Source: Symsagittifera roscoffensis
Lineage: Eukaryota; Xenacoelomorpha; Acoela; Convolutidae
Reading direction: 5' to 3'
Assembly: GCF_963678635.1 (NCBI RefSeq)
Contig: NC_087062.1
Span: forward strand, 9,222,670-9,286,669
Length of the DNA stretch: 64,000 nucleotides
Under the pieces are notes generated by a model. The model was not told where the DNA came from. It made no database searches and saw nothing but the letters and a program-made list of their open reading frames with translations. The position numbers and the translations under genes are program-made. Position 1 is the first letter of the stretch. Each line of letters begins with the position of its first letter. Of this stretch, positions 37,220-49,610 are shown piece by piece.

Positions 37220-37895
37220 TCAAGAGTAGGGACTCGGCTGAGGCAGTCTCAAATGCTTCATGTCTTCTTCGTAGTCGTAGTAGCTGAACTCGTCGTATTC
37301 ATCCCTTTCCCAGTTGAAGTACTTCTTCCCCTCATCTTCTGAGCCACTCTCCTTGGGTGGTGAGTCACTCTTAGTTGGTTTGTTGTCAGTGCTTTTGGTT
37401 GAAGAAGCTAGCCTGGCAACTGCGTAGGCTGAAAACCATCAAGCAGTTTAATATTAATGATTATCTGAGGCTTATAGTTATCCTAAAAATACAATAACAC
37501 AGATATATTTGTAGACCTTTCTTACGAGTTTTTTTTTTTCAAATTAAAAAACATGCCCTGGTCTAGTTTGAAAAACGTCACACTGTTTAAGAATTTTGTC
37601 ACACAATATGTAGAAAATTAAATTTAATTTTTGCAGTTTTTTCAAGGTTAAACGAACTCAATTGAAAAGCAATTTAGTACAGTTTTGCAGTTTTTCACAG
37701 GTGATAATTCAAATTTTCCAGGAAAATACTCCAACGCAATGTTTTAGCTAGAAAACAGAAGCCGAGTGAGATCAGAAAATTTTTAGTACCTGATTTCAGT
37801 TGACATTTGTCCAGAAGAGTAAGCGAAGACTTTGTGGTTGTTGGGAGGACGACACTCCTAAAGCACATGGTCACAACTGCCGCTCGCACACTCAT
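37220..37895 (-). CDS. NDUFV3-like complex I subunit, copy 1
   Basis: Probable small accessory subunit of mitochondrial NADH dehydrogenase (peripheral arm). Two exons, 37895-37790 and 37428-37220 (stop TGA), join through a phase-1 intron with ends CAG/GTACTA and TTTTCAG, giving 104 residues (human short NDUFV3 has 108). The N-terminus (MSVRAAVVTMCFRSVVLP) lacks acidic residues and fits a mitochondrial presequence. A Lys/Ser/Pro linker follows. The C-terminus, with FNWERDEYDEFSYYDYEEDM then LRLPQPSP, matches the NDUFV3 layout of a Tyr-rich block followed by a PQPS end. An upstream in-frame Met at 37922 would add nine residues. The family call rests on this short signature; the gene structure itself is firm. 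Copy 2 lies 5.25 kb away. Confidence 0.65.
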
Positions 37896-37999
37896 TCTCA
37901 ACTCTGAATGTAGATGTACCAATTGAGTTATTCCATCAAAAAATCATAAATAACCGCATCCAAATTCAAATTTTTCGAGCGATTTGCAATAAAACTGTT

Positions 38000-39310
38000 C
38001 ATAATATGCAGATTCACTTTCAAAACTAAACTCGTTTTTCATTGTTTCCAAGGGAAAAAATTGGGTGTCTCGGTTAAACGTTGACTTGAAAAAATTTAAC
38101 ATGTTTGTTCTGTTTGCTATTTGATTTTATTTGCTATTTGGTAAGCCATTAATTCTACCGATTTTTTTTTCCAATTCATATACTTGGATTCTCGCCCAAA
38201 ATTTTCCCTTAGAGCAAGGGAAAAAACAGTTCATTTTTCGTGCTCTGAGCCGCCTGAAAACAGGTGAGATTAAACTCTTATGGATTATAAAAAACTGAAA
38301 ACTATGATATAAGCTGCACTTTTTCTTCAGAGGCAAAGCGGAGCACCTCTTCACTTCGTTTATATAAAAAACTCACCTCTTCACTCCGTCTATGTTTATA
38401 TATTCAAACTTAGATTAAAAATCTGATAAATATTCAGAAAAAAGTTTTGTGGGGAGGAAGATATGTCGCTAATTTGAATGCCAGGAACAGATTAATTAAA
38501 CGTTAGCACAAAGGCGAAGCAGAGCGTCACATCAGTTAAGATGCAACGCAAGCATAGCATTGCAAGCTAGCGAACAACGACGGAAACAATTCAGTCGAAA
38601 ACCGTTGAATTTTTTTTTGGAATGAATGAAAAATTCAGTTTCAGAAAAACCGCTTTTAATAGTCGGAAAAACACGCTTAACATTGGAAAATAAACTTTTA
38701 CATTTATCGACCGGCCACAAAGCCGACAAAAGTCAATAGACTAACGTTGAAACGAAAACTGGGAACAAAGCCATAAGAATTGTCGTCATAAACAGTAGTC
38801 TTTAAGTGATAAACATAAGTCTTTGATAAGTTTATCAGTAGTCTTTTATCAGTAGTCTTTGAGTGATAAACAGTAGTCTTTGATAACCGTATCAGTGACT
38901 GGTTCATATAAAAACATTTCAGATTTTCGCACTTTCTTACCGGTTTTTGTTCCAGGGAAGAGAAAATTAGTGGCTTGATTCTCATAAAAGTAAAAACCAT
39001 CAGAGATCAACAGATTTCCTGTTACAACAATTTTAGCTACTCCGGTTTTATAACAAGCGTAAACTAGACTCTTCATTCCCAATTGGTCAAAAGCCCAAAC
39101 TATGACGTAACTTTTTGACCACAGAAGCCCCGGTATGGCCATTTTTTGAGATGAAACATGTTGATACAGGTTTGTTTGTGTAGTCCAATTATCGATTTTG
39201 AAAATGGATTAAAACAATTGTGTTAACAAAATTGAGATTGAGTTGTTGACCTCAACCGTATCACCAAAGTTTTAATCCATTCTTTGAGTAGAATTGAAAA
39301 AGGATTGTGA
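38000..39310. other. Flank of the NDUFV3-like gene, with conserved minus-strand frame
   Basis: Includes a SINE body end (ACAAAGGCGAAGCAGAGCG at about 38504) and a stretch of short imperfect repeats of CAGTAGTCTTTGAGTGATAA (38785-38890). A minus-strand frame at 38849-39142 contains ISDGFYFYENQATNFLFPG and is also present in unit 2 (44137-44403). The DGFYFYEN portion faintly recalls a FLYWCH domain, but the Cys/His residues are not seen, so I assign no function. Confidence 0.35.
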
Positions 39311-41400
39311 CAAGCAATTGAGTTTATAGGAGTGAGTGAACCCCAAACGCCGGACAGAACTTTAGATAATGATGCGAAGTTTTCCAAGTCTGTTGCAATT
39401 GAGCTAATCGCTGACAGAAAATTCTATCTTGAACAGCTATCATCATCGGGCTACGGATCATCTGATGTAATCCTGAAGGGAACACGAGAAGGAAATACCG
39501 GCTTATTTAACTCTCGCTCTGGATTAGGACCGTGCGCTACCGAAATTGACGTTGGATTCAAGAAAAATGAAAAAAGGATGCTGGGTGACTGTGCCTTGGG
39601 AAACTGGGAAACGTGAGGTAACTCTGTAAAAAGTGATCAGGAAAGAAAAAAGACAGATTTGAGCATGAAGTTTTTGTCTATTTCGAGTGAAGAGCTAAGT
39701 TCCAATAATGAGTTACTTGATTCCGTTATTTTTCCTTAAAGAATCTGTTTAAATCAGGAGCTATTTAGGCCTTTTTTCCTGGAAGAATCTGTTTATAGCA
39801 TGAGTTATTTAGGAAGCGATCAAGAGCCCAAAACGAGAAAGATAAAAGTCAAAAATGTAGAAAGACTCAGCTAAAGCGCAAAAAATTGAAACTTTGACTG
39901 GATAAATCCCATGTCGTGGTCAGATTTGGTGTTTTCAGATCCATAACATTTCTGTTGACGCTCAATTTTGTTCTCTTATTGTTCTGTAATTGATGACTAG
40001 TATCTTTTCTGTTCAAAAAGAAATAAATCAGTTTGGCTGAGCATTGTTCGAAACTAAGTTGATTATTTGAAATTATGCATTGTCTGAAACTGAGATAGCA
40101 AAGTCAACGAGTGAGACAGTTTCCATGTTTAATTTGACAAAATGGAAATTCCAGAATATACTTGAATAGACTCGCTGAGAGATCAAAATGATACAATTTG
40201 TTTCCAGATCGAAAAGCCTCTATCGGTAAAAATGAAAGCATCTTTTTGCGAAACTGAGAAGGTTCTTCATTCAGCTCGGCAGCAAATGTTGGAGAAACGA
40301 TCGGATGACGAAATGAAGAGTTTTAAGATATGCTTAAATAGGCAGATGGCCATTTTAAGAAAGAAGTGCAGCGCGATGGAGTCGGATTTCGTGAAAAAAG
40401 TCAGTTTCTGCACAAACTTTTTGGAAAATTGTCTTGAGAAAATAATGCAGGAAATTGGACAACCCATTTTAAAAAAGGTCAAACCTTGGTCAATAAGTTC
40501 CACTAAAGAGATGGAAAAGGACTAAGTTTGTGCAAAGCATCTAGAAACAAGTGGAGGTACGCCATTAGGAGCGCCTTTAAATAAAGGTAAAGACGGGAGC
40601 TCTAAGATAGCCAATGGTAAAATCTGTACGCCTTAGTGCTTTTTCATATTCTCTGAGTACTCAAGAGGCGGCTGGTTTTTAAACAAAACTGAGTATTCTT
40701 AGAGAAATAAATAGTCCAATGAATGCACTTATTGTAGAATGGAGGGAAATGCAGCAATTGTGATCACAGTCAAGTTGGTAAACTGTATAATTGGAAGTTT
40801 TTACCGATACAATTTTGAATACAAGCTGTTTAAGGCGAAGATTCTTGGCAGAAAGGGACAAGCCATGAGAAAAACAAGGCCTTGACATGCAGGGTGCAGA
40901 TAAGCAAAGAAAAGTGAGAAAATCGAGTTGCATAGTGAAAACTCTGTTGGTGGAGAAATAGAGTCTTCCTCATAACTTGGAGGTATCAGTGTAGTTGCGC
41001 AATTTGGTAATTGCGTAGGTCTTGATGTTTACAAAAGGATGAGGCTGATGTTATCGTTAAGAAAAAGCGGAATGACCAAGATATGAATCGATCGCAATCA
41101 GGCAAGTGTTCAGGAATTAGATTTTGTGGCTTTTTGGCGTTTCTTGATTTTAGAATATACTCGATTTTTCGATTTTAGAATTTAAACTTTACTGATTTAG
41201 AAAGGACGGATAAAAATGACCCGAGTGAGCAGTCTTGCAAGGATTTACAAAGCGGTACAACCATCATAGATGACAACTCTTGTGAATGTGGAATCACTGT
41301 AGAAGATCATAGTGAAGATGAAGGCAAAGTGAAAGATATTGTAGCTAAAGTCGAGCGAAAAACCACATTTATTAAACGTGAAGATTAAATAGGTAAATGA
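39310..41400 (+). repeat. Repeat block Q, copy 1 (possible exons of an unknown protein)
   Basis: Block Q occurs four times (39310, 44570, 47660, 51580). Copy 1 has an open frame at about 39332-39616 (GTG-initiated in frame; a TATAG acceptor lies just before it) with DNDAKFSKSVAIELIADRKF and EQLSSSGYGSSDVILKGTRE. After a TTTCCAG acceptor it has a second frame, about 40212-40525, encoding a Lys/Glu-rich, probably coiled-coil segment (DDEMKSFKICLNRQMAILRK). The two frames do not join cleanly in phase. Downstream sequence in frame has SVGGEIESSSSL-type text in better copies. The family is unknown. Linkage to the Helitron suggests an element-associated or captured gene. Confidence 0.5.
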
Positions 41401-42471
41401 GGTATATGATAGATAAATGAGGTAGTTCGCGAATAGTCGCAGATTACAGGTTCGGATTTAATGTGACAAAGGCTGTTGATAAATCCATTTTTTCCTCATT
41501 TTGGTAAATTAAATTTGAATATTTTGGATGTTTATGAATGTCAAATAGCGAAAACAGTCCGAAGCGAAAACTATGTCAACAAACATCGCTGAAATGCTGG
41601 AATTGTGATCACAGTCAAGTTGGGCAAATGTATAATTGGAAGTTTCTACAGATACAATTTTGAAAACAAGCTGTTTCAGGCAACGATTCTTGGGAGAAAA
41701 GACGACCCATGAGAAAAACGAGGCATTGACAAGCAGGGTACAGATAAGCAAAGAAAAGTGTGACAAAATCGAGTTGCATTGTGAAAACTCAGTTGGTGGA
41801 GAAATAGAGTCTTCCTCATCACTTTGAGGTATCAGTGTAGTTGCGCAATTTGACTCCAAATGAAAGTTGACTCTTCTTGATTAAAGGATAATCAAAATAA
41901 TCAAGATCTTTTTTCAGAATTTGCCTCTAGGTCGGTTGATCCCGTTCAGGCTGTTATTTTCTTTTACGCAATAAATGGAGCCAATTGACTAAGTAAAAAC
42001 AGCCTGTCTGGCACTTTTTATAACTTGCGCAAAAGTGAATCTGCATTAACGCATTTTAACCAAATAAATGCGTATAGTTTTTTTTTTGAATTTTTTCGTC
42101 AACTGGTTTTGTTATAACCACTTTTTTATTAAAGAAGAGACGGAGACGGCTATCGATGAGGTAGTTCGCGGATACTCTCAGATTCCAGGTTCGGATTTAA
42201 TGTGACAAATTATGTCAAAGGCTGTTGATAAATCCATTTTTCCTCATTTTGGTAAATTAAATTTGAAGATTTTGGATGTTTAAGAATGTCAACTAGCGGA
42301 ACCAGTCCGAAGCGAAAACTATGCCAACGAACATCGAACGTTTCAAAAACGAACTCATAAATGCAGAGCGCCAGTAGTCTTATGGAAAAGGCAGTGTAAG
42401 TAAATGTAATTTCTACAAAAATAAAAAGACTGAGTGTTTGATGAGTAACTACATTTCAGCTGCTGCTATCA

Positions 42472-43145
42472 TTAAGAGTAGGGACTCGGCTGAGGCAGTC
42501 TCAAATGCTTCATGTCCTCTTCGTAGTCGTAGTAGCTGAACTCGTCGTATTCATCCCTTTCCCAGTTGAAGTATTTCTTCCCCTCATCTTCTGAGCCACT
42601 CTCCTTGGGTGGTGAGTCACTCTTAGTTGGTTTGTTGTCAGTGCTTTTAGTTGAAGAATCTAGCCTGGCAACTGCGTAGGCTGAAAACCATCAAGCAGTT
42701 TAATATTAATGATTATCTGAGGCTTATAGTTATCCTAAAAATACAATAACACAGATATATTTGTAGACCTTTCTTACGAGTTTTTTTTTCAAATTAAAAA
42801 ACATGCCCTGGTCTAGTTTGAAAAACGTCACACTGTTTAAGAATTTTGTCACACAATATGTAGAAAATTAAATTTAATTTTTGCAGTTTTTTCAAGGTTA
42901 AACGAACTCAATTGAAAAGCAATTTAGTACAGTTTTGCAGTTTTTCACAGGTGATAATTCAAATTTTCCAGGAAAATACTCCAACGCAATGTTTTAGCTA
43001 GAAAACAGAAGCCGAGTGAGATCAGAAAATTTTTAGTACCTGATTTCAGTTGACATTTGTCCAGAAGAGTAAGCGAAGACTTTGTGGTTGTTGGGAGGAC
43101 GACACTCCTAAAGCACATGGTCACAACTGCCGCTCGCACACTCAT
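42472..43145 (-). CDS. NDUFV3-like complex I subunit, copy 2
   Basis: Intact duplicate of the gene at 37220-37895. Exons are 43145-43040 and 42680-42472 and both splice sites are kept. Against copy 1 I count one amino-acid change (Ala to Asp in the RLASSTKS segment), two synonymous changes and a different stop codon (TAA for TGA). The intron has two fewer T in its poly-T run. The frame and all recognisable features are preserved, so both copies could be functional. The duplication is recent or homogenised by gene conversion. Confidence 0.65.
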
Positions 43146-44569
43146 TCTCAACTCTGAATGTAGATGTACCAATTGAGTTATTCCATCAAAAAATCATAAA
43201 TAACCGCATCCAAATTCAAATTTTTCGAGCGATTTGCAATAAAATTGTTCATAATATGCAGATTCACTTTCAAAACTAAACTCGTTTTTCATTGTTTCCA
43301 AGGGAAAAAATTGGGTGTCTCGGTTAAACGTTGACTTGAAAAAATTTAACATGTTTGTTCTGTTTGCTATTTGATTTTATTTGCTATTTGGTAAGCCATT
43401 AATTCTACCGATTTTTTTTTCCAATTCATATACTTGGATTCTCTCCCAAAATTTTCCCTTAGAGCAAGGGAAAAAACAGTTCATTTTTCCTGCCCTGAGC
43501 CGCCTGAAAACAGGTGAGATTAAACTCTTATGGATTATAAGAAATTGAAAACTATGATATAAGCTGCACTTTTTCTTCAGAGGCAAAGCGGAGCACCTCT
43601 TCACTTCGTTTATATAAAAAACTCACCTCTTCACTTCGTCTATGTTTATATATTCAAACTTAGATTAAAAATCTGATAAACATTCAGAAAAAAGTTTTGA
43701 GGGGAGGAAGACATGTCGCTAATTTGAAAGCCAGGAACAGATTAATTAAACGTTAGCACAAAGGCGAAGCAGAGCGTCGCATCAGTTAAGATGCAACGCA
43801 AGCATAGCAGTGCAAGCTAGCGAACAACGACGGAAACAATTCAGTCGAAAACCGTTGAATTTTCTTTTTGGAATGAATGAAAAATTCAGTTTCAGAAAAA
43901 CCGCTTTTAATAGTCGGAAAAACACGCTAAACATTGGAAAATAAACTTTTACATTTATCGACTGGCCACAAAGCCGACAAATGTCGGTAGACTAACGTTG
44001 AAACGAAAACTGGGAAGCCATAAGAATTGTCGTCATAAACAGTAGTCTTTGAGTGATAAACATAAGTCTTTGATAAGTTTATCAGTAGTTTTTTATCAGT
44101 AGTCTTTGAGTGATAAACAGTAGTCTTTGACAACCGTTAAGTGACTTGTTCATATAAAAACAATTCAGATTTTCGCACTTTCTTGCCGGTTTTTGTTCCA
44201 GGGAAGAGAAAATTAGTGGCTTGATTCTCATAAAAGTAAAAACCATCAGAGATCAACAGATTTCCTGTTACAACAATTTTAGCTACTCCGGTTTTAAAAC
44301 AAGCGTAAACTAGACTCTTCATTCCCAATTGGTCAAAAGCCCGAACTATGATCACAGACTTTTTGCTCAAACTTTTTGACCACAGAAGCCCCAGTATGGC
44401 CATTTTTTGAGATGAAACATGTTGATACAGGTTTGTTTGTGTAGTCCAATTATCGATTTTGAAAATGGATTAAAACAATTGAGTTAACAGAATTGAGATT
44501 GAGTTGTTGACCTTAACCGTATCACCAAAGTTTTAATCCATTCTCTGAGTAGAATTGACAAACGATTGT

Positions 44570-46470
44570 GACAAGCAATTGAGGTTATAGGAGTGAGTGA
44601 ACCCCAAATGCGTGACAGAACTTTGGATAATGATGCGAAGTTTTCCAAGTCTGTTGCGATTGAGCTAATCGCTGACAGAAAATTCTATGTTGAACAGCTA
44701 TCATCATCGGGCTACGCATCATCTGATGTAATCCTGAAGGGAACACGAGAAGGAAATACCGGCTTATTTAACTCTCGCTCTCGATTAGGACCATGCGCTA
44801 CCGACATTGACGTTGGATTCAAGAAAAATGAAAAAAGAATGCTGGGTGACTGTGCCTTAGAAACGTGAGGTAACTCTGTAAAAAGTGATCAGGAAAGAAA
44901 AAAGACAGGTTTGAGCATGAGGAGCATCAAGAGCCCAAAACGAGAAAGATAAAAGTCAAAAATGTAGAAAGACTCAGCTAAAGCGCAAAAAACTGAAACT
45001 TTGACTGGAAAGAACCCTTGTCGTGGTCAGATTTGGTGTTTTCAGATCCATAACATTTCTGTTGATGCTCAACTTTGTTCTCTTATTGTTCTGTAATTGA
45101 TGACTAGTATCTTTTCTGTTCAAAAGAAATAAATCAGTTTGGCTGAGCATTGTCCGAAACTAAGTTGATTATTTGAAATTATGCATTGTCTGAAACTGAG
45201 CTAGCAAAGTCAACGAGTGAGATAGTTTCCATGTCTAATTTGACAAAAAGGAAATTCCAGAATATACTTGAATTGGCTCGCTGAGAGATCAAAATGATAC
45301 AATTTGTTTCCAGATCGAAAATCCTCTATCGGTAAAAAGGAAAGCATCTTTTTTGCGAAACTGAGAAGGTTCTTCATTCAGCTTGGCAGCAAATGTTGGA
45401 GAAACGATCGGATGACGAAATGAAGAGTTTTAAGACAGAAAGGCAGCGCGATGGAGTCGGATTTCGTGAAAAAAGTCAGTTTCTGCACAAATTTTTCGGA
45501 AAACTGTCTTGAGAAAATAATGCAGGAAATTGGACAACCCATTTTAAAAAAGGTCAAACCTTGGTCAATAAGTTCCACTAAAGAGATGGAAAAGGACTAA
45601 GTTTGTGCAAAGCATCTAGAAACAAGTGGAGGTACGCCATTAGGAGCGCCTTTAAATAAAGGTAAAGACGGGAGCTCTAAGATAGCCAATGGTAAAATCT
45701 GTACGCCTTAGTGCTTTTTCATATTCTCTGAGTACTCAAGAGGCGGCTGGTTTTTAAACAAAACTGAGTATTCTTAGAGAAATAAATAGTCCAATGAATG
45801 CACTTATTGTAGAATGGAGGGAAATGCAGCAATTGTGATCACAGTCAAGTTGGTAAACTGTATAATTGGAAGTTTTTACCGATACAATTTTGAATACAAG
45901 CTGTTTAAGGCGAAGATTCTTGGCAGAAAGGGACAAGCCATGAGAAAAACGAGGCCTTGACATGCAGAATGCAGATAAGCGAAGAAAAGTGAGAAAATCG
46001 AGTTGCATAGTGAAAACTCTGTTGGTGGAGAAATAGAGTATTCCTCATAACTTGGAGGTATCAGTGTAGTTGCGCATTTTGGTAATTGCGTAGGTCTTGA
46101 TGTTTACAAAAGGATGAGGCTGATGTTATCATTAAGAAAAAGCGGAATGACCAAGAGATGAATCGATCGCAATCAGGCAAGTGTTCAGGAATTAGATTTT
46201 GTGGCTTTTTGGCGTTTCTTGATTTTAGAATTTACTCGATTTTTCGATTTTAGAATTTAAACTTTACTGATTTAGAAAGGACGGATAAAAATGACTCGAG
46301 TGAGCAGTCTTGCAAGGATTTACAAAGCGGTACAACCATCAAAGATGACAACTCTTGTGAATGTGGAATCACTGTAGAAGATCATAGTGAAGATGAAGGC
46401 AAAGTGAAAGATATTGTAGCTAAAGTCGAGCGAAAAACCACATTTATTAAACGTGAAGATTTAGATAAAT
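44570..46470 (+). repeat. Repeat block Q, copy 2
   Basis: The open frame at about 44593-44868 is the counterpart of 39332-39616 with a handful of substitutions. The coiled-coil frame is shortened by an internal deletion near 45435 that removes the LNRQMAILRKK segment. Confidence 0.6.
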
Positions 46471-47659
46471 GATTCTCGAACATAGACAAATTAAAAAAAA
46501 ACAAAAAGAGCAAAGGACAAAATAAGTAGTTCTGGTGTCATTTATGATACACGTGAAGATTAGTATTGATGCTAAACAAGACATTTTTGAAGTTATTTGT
46601 TTAAATAGAAAAGTTTGCGAAAGCTTTTCGATTTGAAAAGCGAAATCACATAGTTGCCCTGTTGGCAGATCAAAATAGATGTATTAACCTAATTTTTCAG
46701 AAAATTCATTAATGATTCAATCAGGGGTTTTCATCAATAACGTACTAACTAAGGCCCAGAAAAAGGAACTACTGCTACAGAGTTTGCGAAACACTCGTGT
46801 AAAAAGAAATCGACCTGGTGATGCATTCCATTAAAGTTAGTGATAAAACAATTTTCACTCAAAATCGTTTAGTGAGAAGGGCAGCATGTCTTGCAAGGTC
46901 ACGAATGAAATCACTCTTCTTGAGCAGCTCCGCTATCGACGAGGTAGTTCGCGAATACTCTCAGATTCCAGGTTCGGATTTAATGTGACAAAGGCTGTTG
47001 ATAAATCCATTTTTTCCTAAATTAAATTTGAATATTTTGGATGTTTATGAATGTCAAATAGCGAAAACAGTCCGAAGCGAAAACTATGTCAACAAACATC
47101 GCTGAAATGCTGAAATTGTGACCACAGTCAAGTTGGGCAATTGTATAATTGGAAGTTTCTACAGATACAATTTTGAAAACAAACTGTTTAAGGCAACGAT
47201 TCTTGTGAGAAAAAGACGACCCATGAGAAAAACGAGGCATTGACAATCAGGGTGCAGGTAAGCAAAGAAAAGTGTGAAAAAATCGAGTTGCATTGTGAAC
47301 ACTCAGTTGGTGGAGAAATAGCGTCTTCCTCATCACTTTGAGGTATCAGTGTAGTTGCGCAATTTGACTCCAAATGAAAGTTGACTCTTTTTGATTAAAG
47401 GATAATCAAAATAATCTAGATCTTTTTTCAGAATTTGCCTCTAGGTCGGTTGATTCCGTTCAGGCTGTTATTTTCTTTTACGCAATAATTGGAGCCAATT
47501 GACTAAGTAAAAACAGCCTGTCTGGTACTTTTTATAACTTGTGCAAAAGTGAATCTGCATTAACGCATTTTAACCAAATAAAAGCGTATAGTTTTTTTTT
47601 GAAATTTTTGGTCAACTGGTTTTGTTATAACCACTTTTTTATTAAAGAAGAGACGGAGA

Positions 47660-49610
47660 CGAAGTTTTCCAAGTCTGTTGCGATTGAGCTAATCGGTGAC
47701 AGAAATTTGGATGTTGAACAGCTATCATCATCGGGCTACGCATTATCTGATGTAACGCTGAAGGGAACACGAGAAGAAAATACCGGCTTATTTAAATCTC
47801 GCTCTGGATTAGAACCGTGGGCTACCGACATTACCGTTGGATTCAAGAAAAATGACAAAACGATGGCGGGTGACTGTGTTTTAGAAACGTGAGATAAATC
47901 TGTAAAAAGTGATCAGGAAAGAAAAAAGACGGGTTTGAGCATGAGGTTTTTGTCTACTTCGAGTGAAGAGCTAAGTTCCAATAAAGAGTTACTTGATTCC
48001 GGGTTTTTTTCCTGAAAGAATCTGTTCAAATCATGAGTTATTTAGGCCTTTTTTCCTGGAAGACTCTGTTTATAGCATGAGTTATTTAGGCAGCTATCAA
48101 GAGCCCAAAACGAGAAAGATAAAAGTCAGAAATGTAGAAAGACTCAGCTAAAGTGCAAATAACTGAAACTTTGACTGGAGAGAACCAATGTCGTGGTCAG
48201 ATTTGGTGTTTTCAAATCCATAACATTTCTGTTGATGCTCAATTTTGTTCTCTAATTGTTCTGTGATTGATGACTAGTATGTTTTCTGTTCAAAAGAAAT
48301 AAATCAGTTTGGTTGAGCATTGTTCGAAACTAAGCTGATTGCTTGAAAATATGCATTGTCTAAAACTGAGCTAGCAAAGTCAACGAGTTAGATGGACAGT
48401 TTCTATGTCTAATTTGACAAAAAAGAAATATTATACTTGAATTGGCTTGCTGAGAGATCAGAATGAACCAATTTGTTTCAAGATCGAAATTCCTCTATTG
48501 GCGCAAATGAAAGCAGTTTTTTGTGAATTTGAGAAGGTTCTTCATCCAGCTTGGCTGCAAATGTTGGGAGAAACGATCCGATGACGAAATGAGTTTTAAG
48601 ATATGCTTAAACAGGCAGATGGCCATTTTAAGAAAAAAGTGCAGCGAGATGGAGACAGACTTCGTGAAAAAAGTCAATTTCTGTAAAAAAAACTTTGCAA
48701 AATTTTCTTGGAAAGTTAATGCAGGAAATGGGACAAATCATTTTAAACAATGTCAAGAAACCTTGGTCAATAAGTTCCACTAAAGAGATGGAAAAGGACG
48801 AAGTTTGTGCAGAGCATCTAGAAACAAGTGGAAGTGCGCCATTAAAAAAAAGGTAAAGACGGGAGCTCTAAGATAGCCAAGAGTAAAATCTGTATGCCTT
48901 AGTGTTTTTGATAATGATATCATCTTTAAATGGTTCAGTTTTAGTCCGAAGGAAATCTCTGAGTACCAAAAAGGTGGCTGTTTTTTTATATACAAAACTG
49001 TGAGTATTCTTAGAGAAATAAATAGCCCAATGAATGCACTTATTGAAGAATTGAGGGAAATGCTGAAATTGTGATCACAGTCAAGTTGCGCAACTGTATA
49101 ATTTGAAGTTTCTGGAGATACAATTTTGAATACAAGCTCTTTAAGGCGAAGATTCTTGGGAGAAAGGGACAAGCCATGAGGAAAACGAGGCATTGACAAG
49201 CAGGGTGCAGATAAGCAAAGAAAAGTGTGAGAAAATTGAGTTGCATTGTGAAAACTCTATTGGTGGAGAAATAGAGTCTTCCTCATGACTTGGAGGTATC
49301 GGTGTAGTTGCGCAATTTGGTAATTGCGTAGGTCTTGGTGTTGAGAAAAAGGATGAGGCTGATGTTATCGCTGAGAAAAGGCGGAAAGACCACGATGTGA
49401 ATCGATCGCAATCAGTTAAGTGTTCAGGAATTAGATTTTGCGGCTTTTTGACATTTCTTGATTTTACAATTTGTGCGATTTTTCGATTTTAGAATTTAAA
49501 CTATACTGATTTAGAAAGTACGGATACAAATGACTCGGTTGAGCAGTCTTGCAAGGATTTACAAAGCGATACAACCAACATAGATAACAACTCTTGTCAA
49601 TGTGGAATCA
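47660..49610 (+). repeat. Repeat block Q, copy 3 (5'-truncated)
   Basis: Joins abruptly after GAAGAGACGGAGACG at AAGTTTTCCAAGTCTGTTGC, lacking the first part of the block. The frame across the junction is open (47539-47892) and so fuses unrelated upstream residues to the Q protein segment. The coiled-coil frame is at about 48523-48783. Confidence 0.6.

Larger units (their letters stand above)
37120..42370. repeat. Segmental duplication, unit 1 (about 5.25 kb)
   Basis: The sequence from CTTATGGAAAAGG near 37125 matches that from 42380 almost base for base for several kilobases. The offset is 5250-5261 bp until a deletion around 40300-40400 of unit 1 relative to unit 2. Each unit holds an NDUFV3-like gene (minus), an unrecognised conserved minus-strand frame and repeat block Q. 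Within the unit, a stretch of about 250 bp (around 40740-40990) recurs at 41590-41850, and another (41400-41590) at 42155-42340, so the duplications are nested. Confidence 0.9.
42380..47640. repeat. Segmental duplication, unit 2
   Basis: Near-identical second copy of 37120-42370, with a small deletion in the coiled-coil frame (around 45435) and extra sequence at about 46470-46960. The extra sequence matches 49610-50010, linking the unit to the Helitron region. Confidence 0.9.

Noticed and set aside
38849-39142. Possible FLYWCH zinc-finger remnant, also at 44137-44403
   Set aside because: Only a short DGFYFYEN-like resemblance; the Cys and His ligands are not visible. Preservation in both units is explained by the recent duplication.
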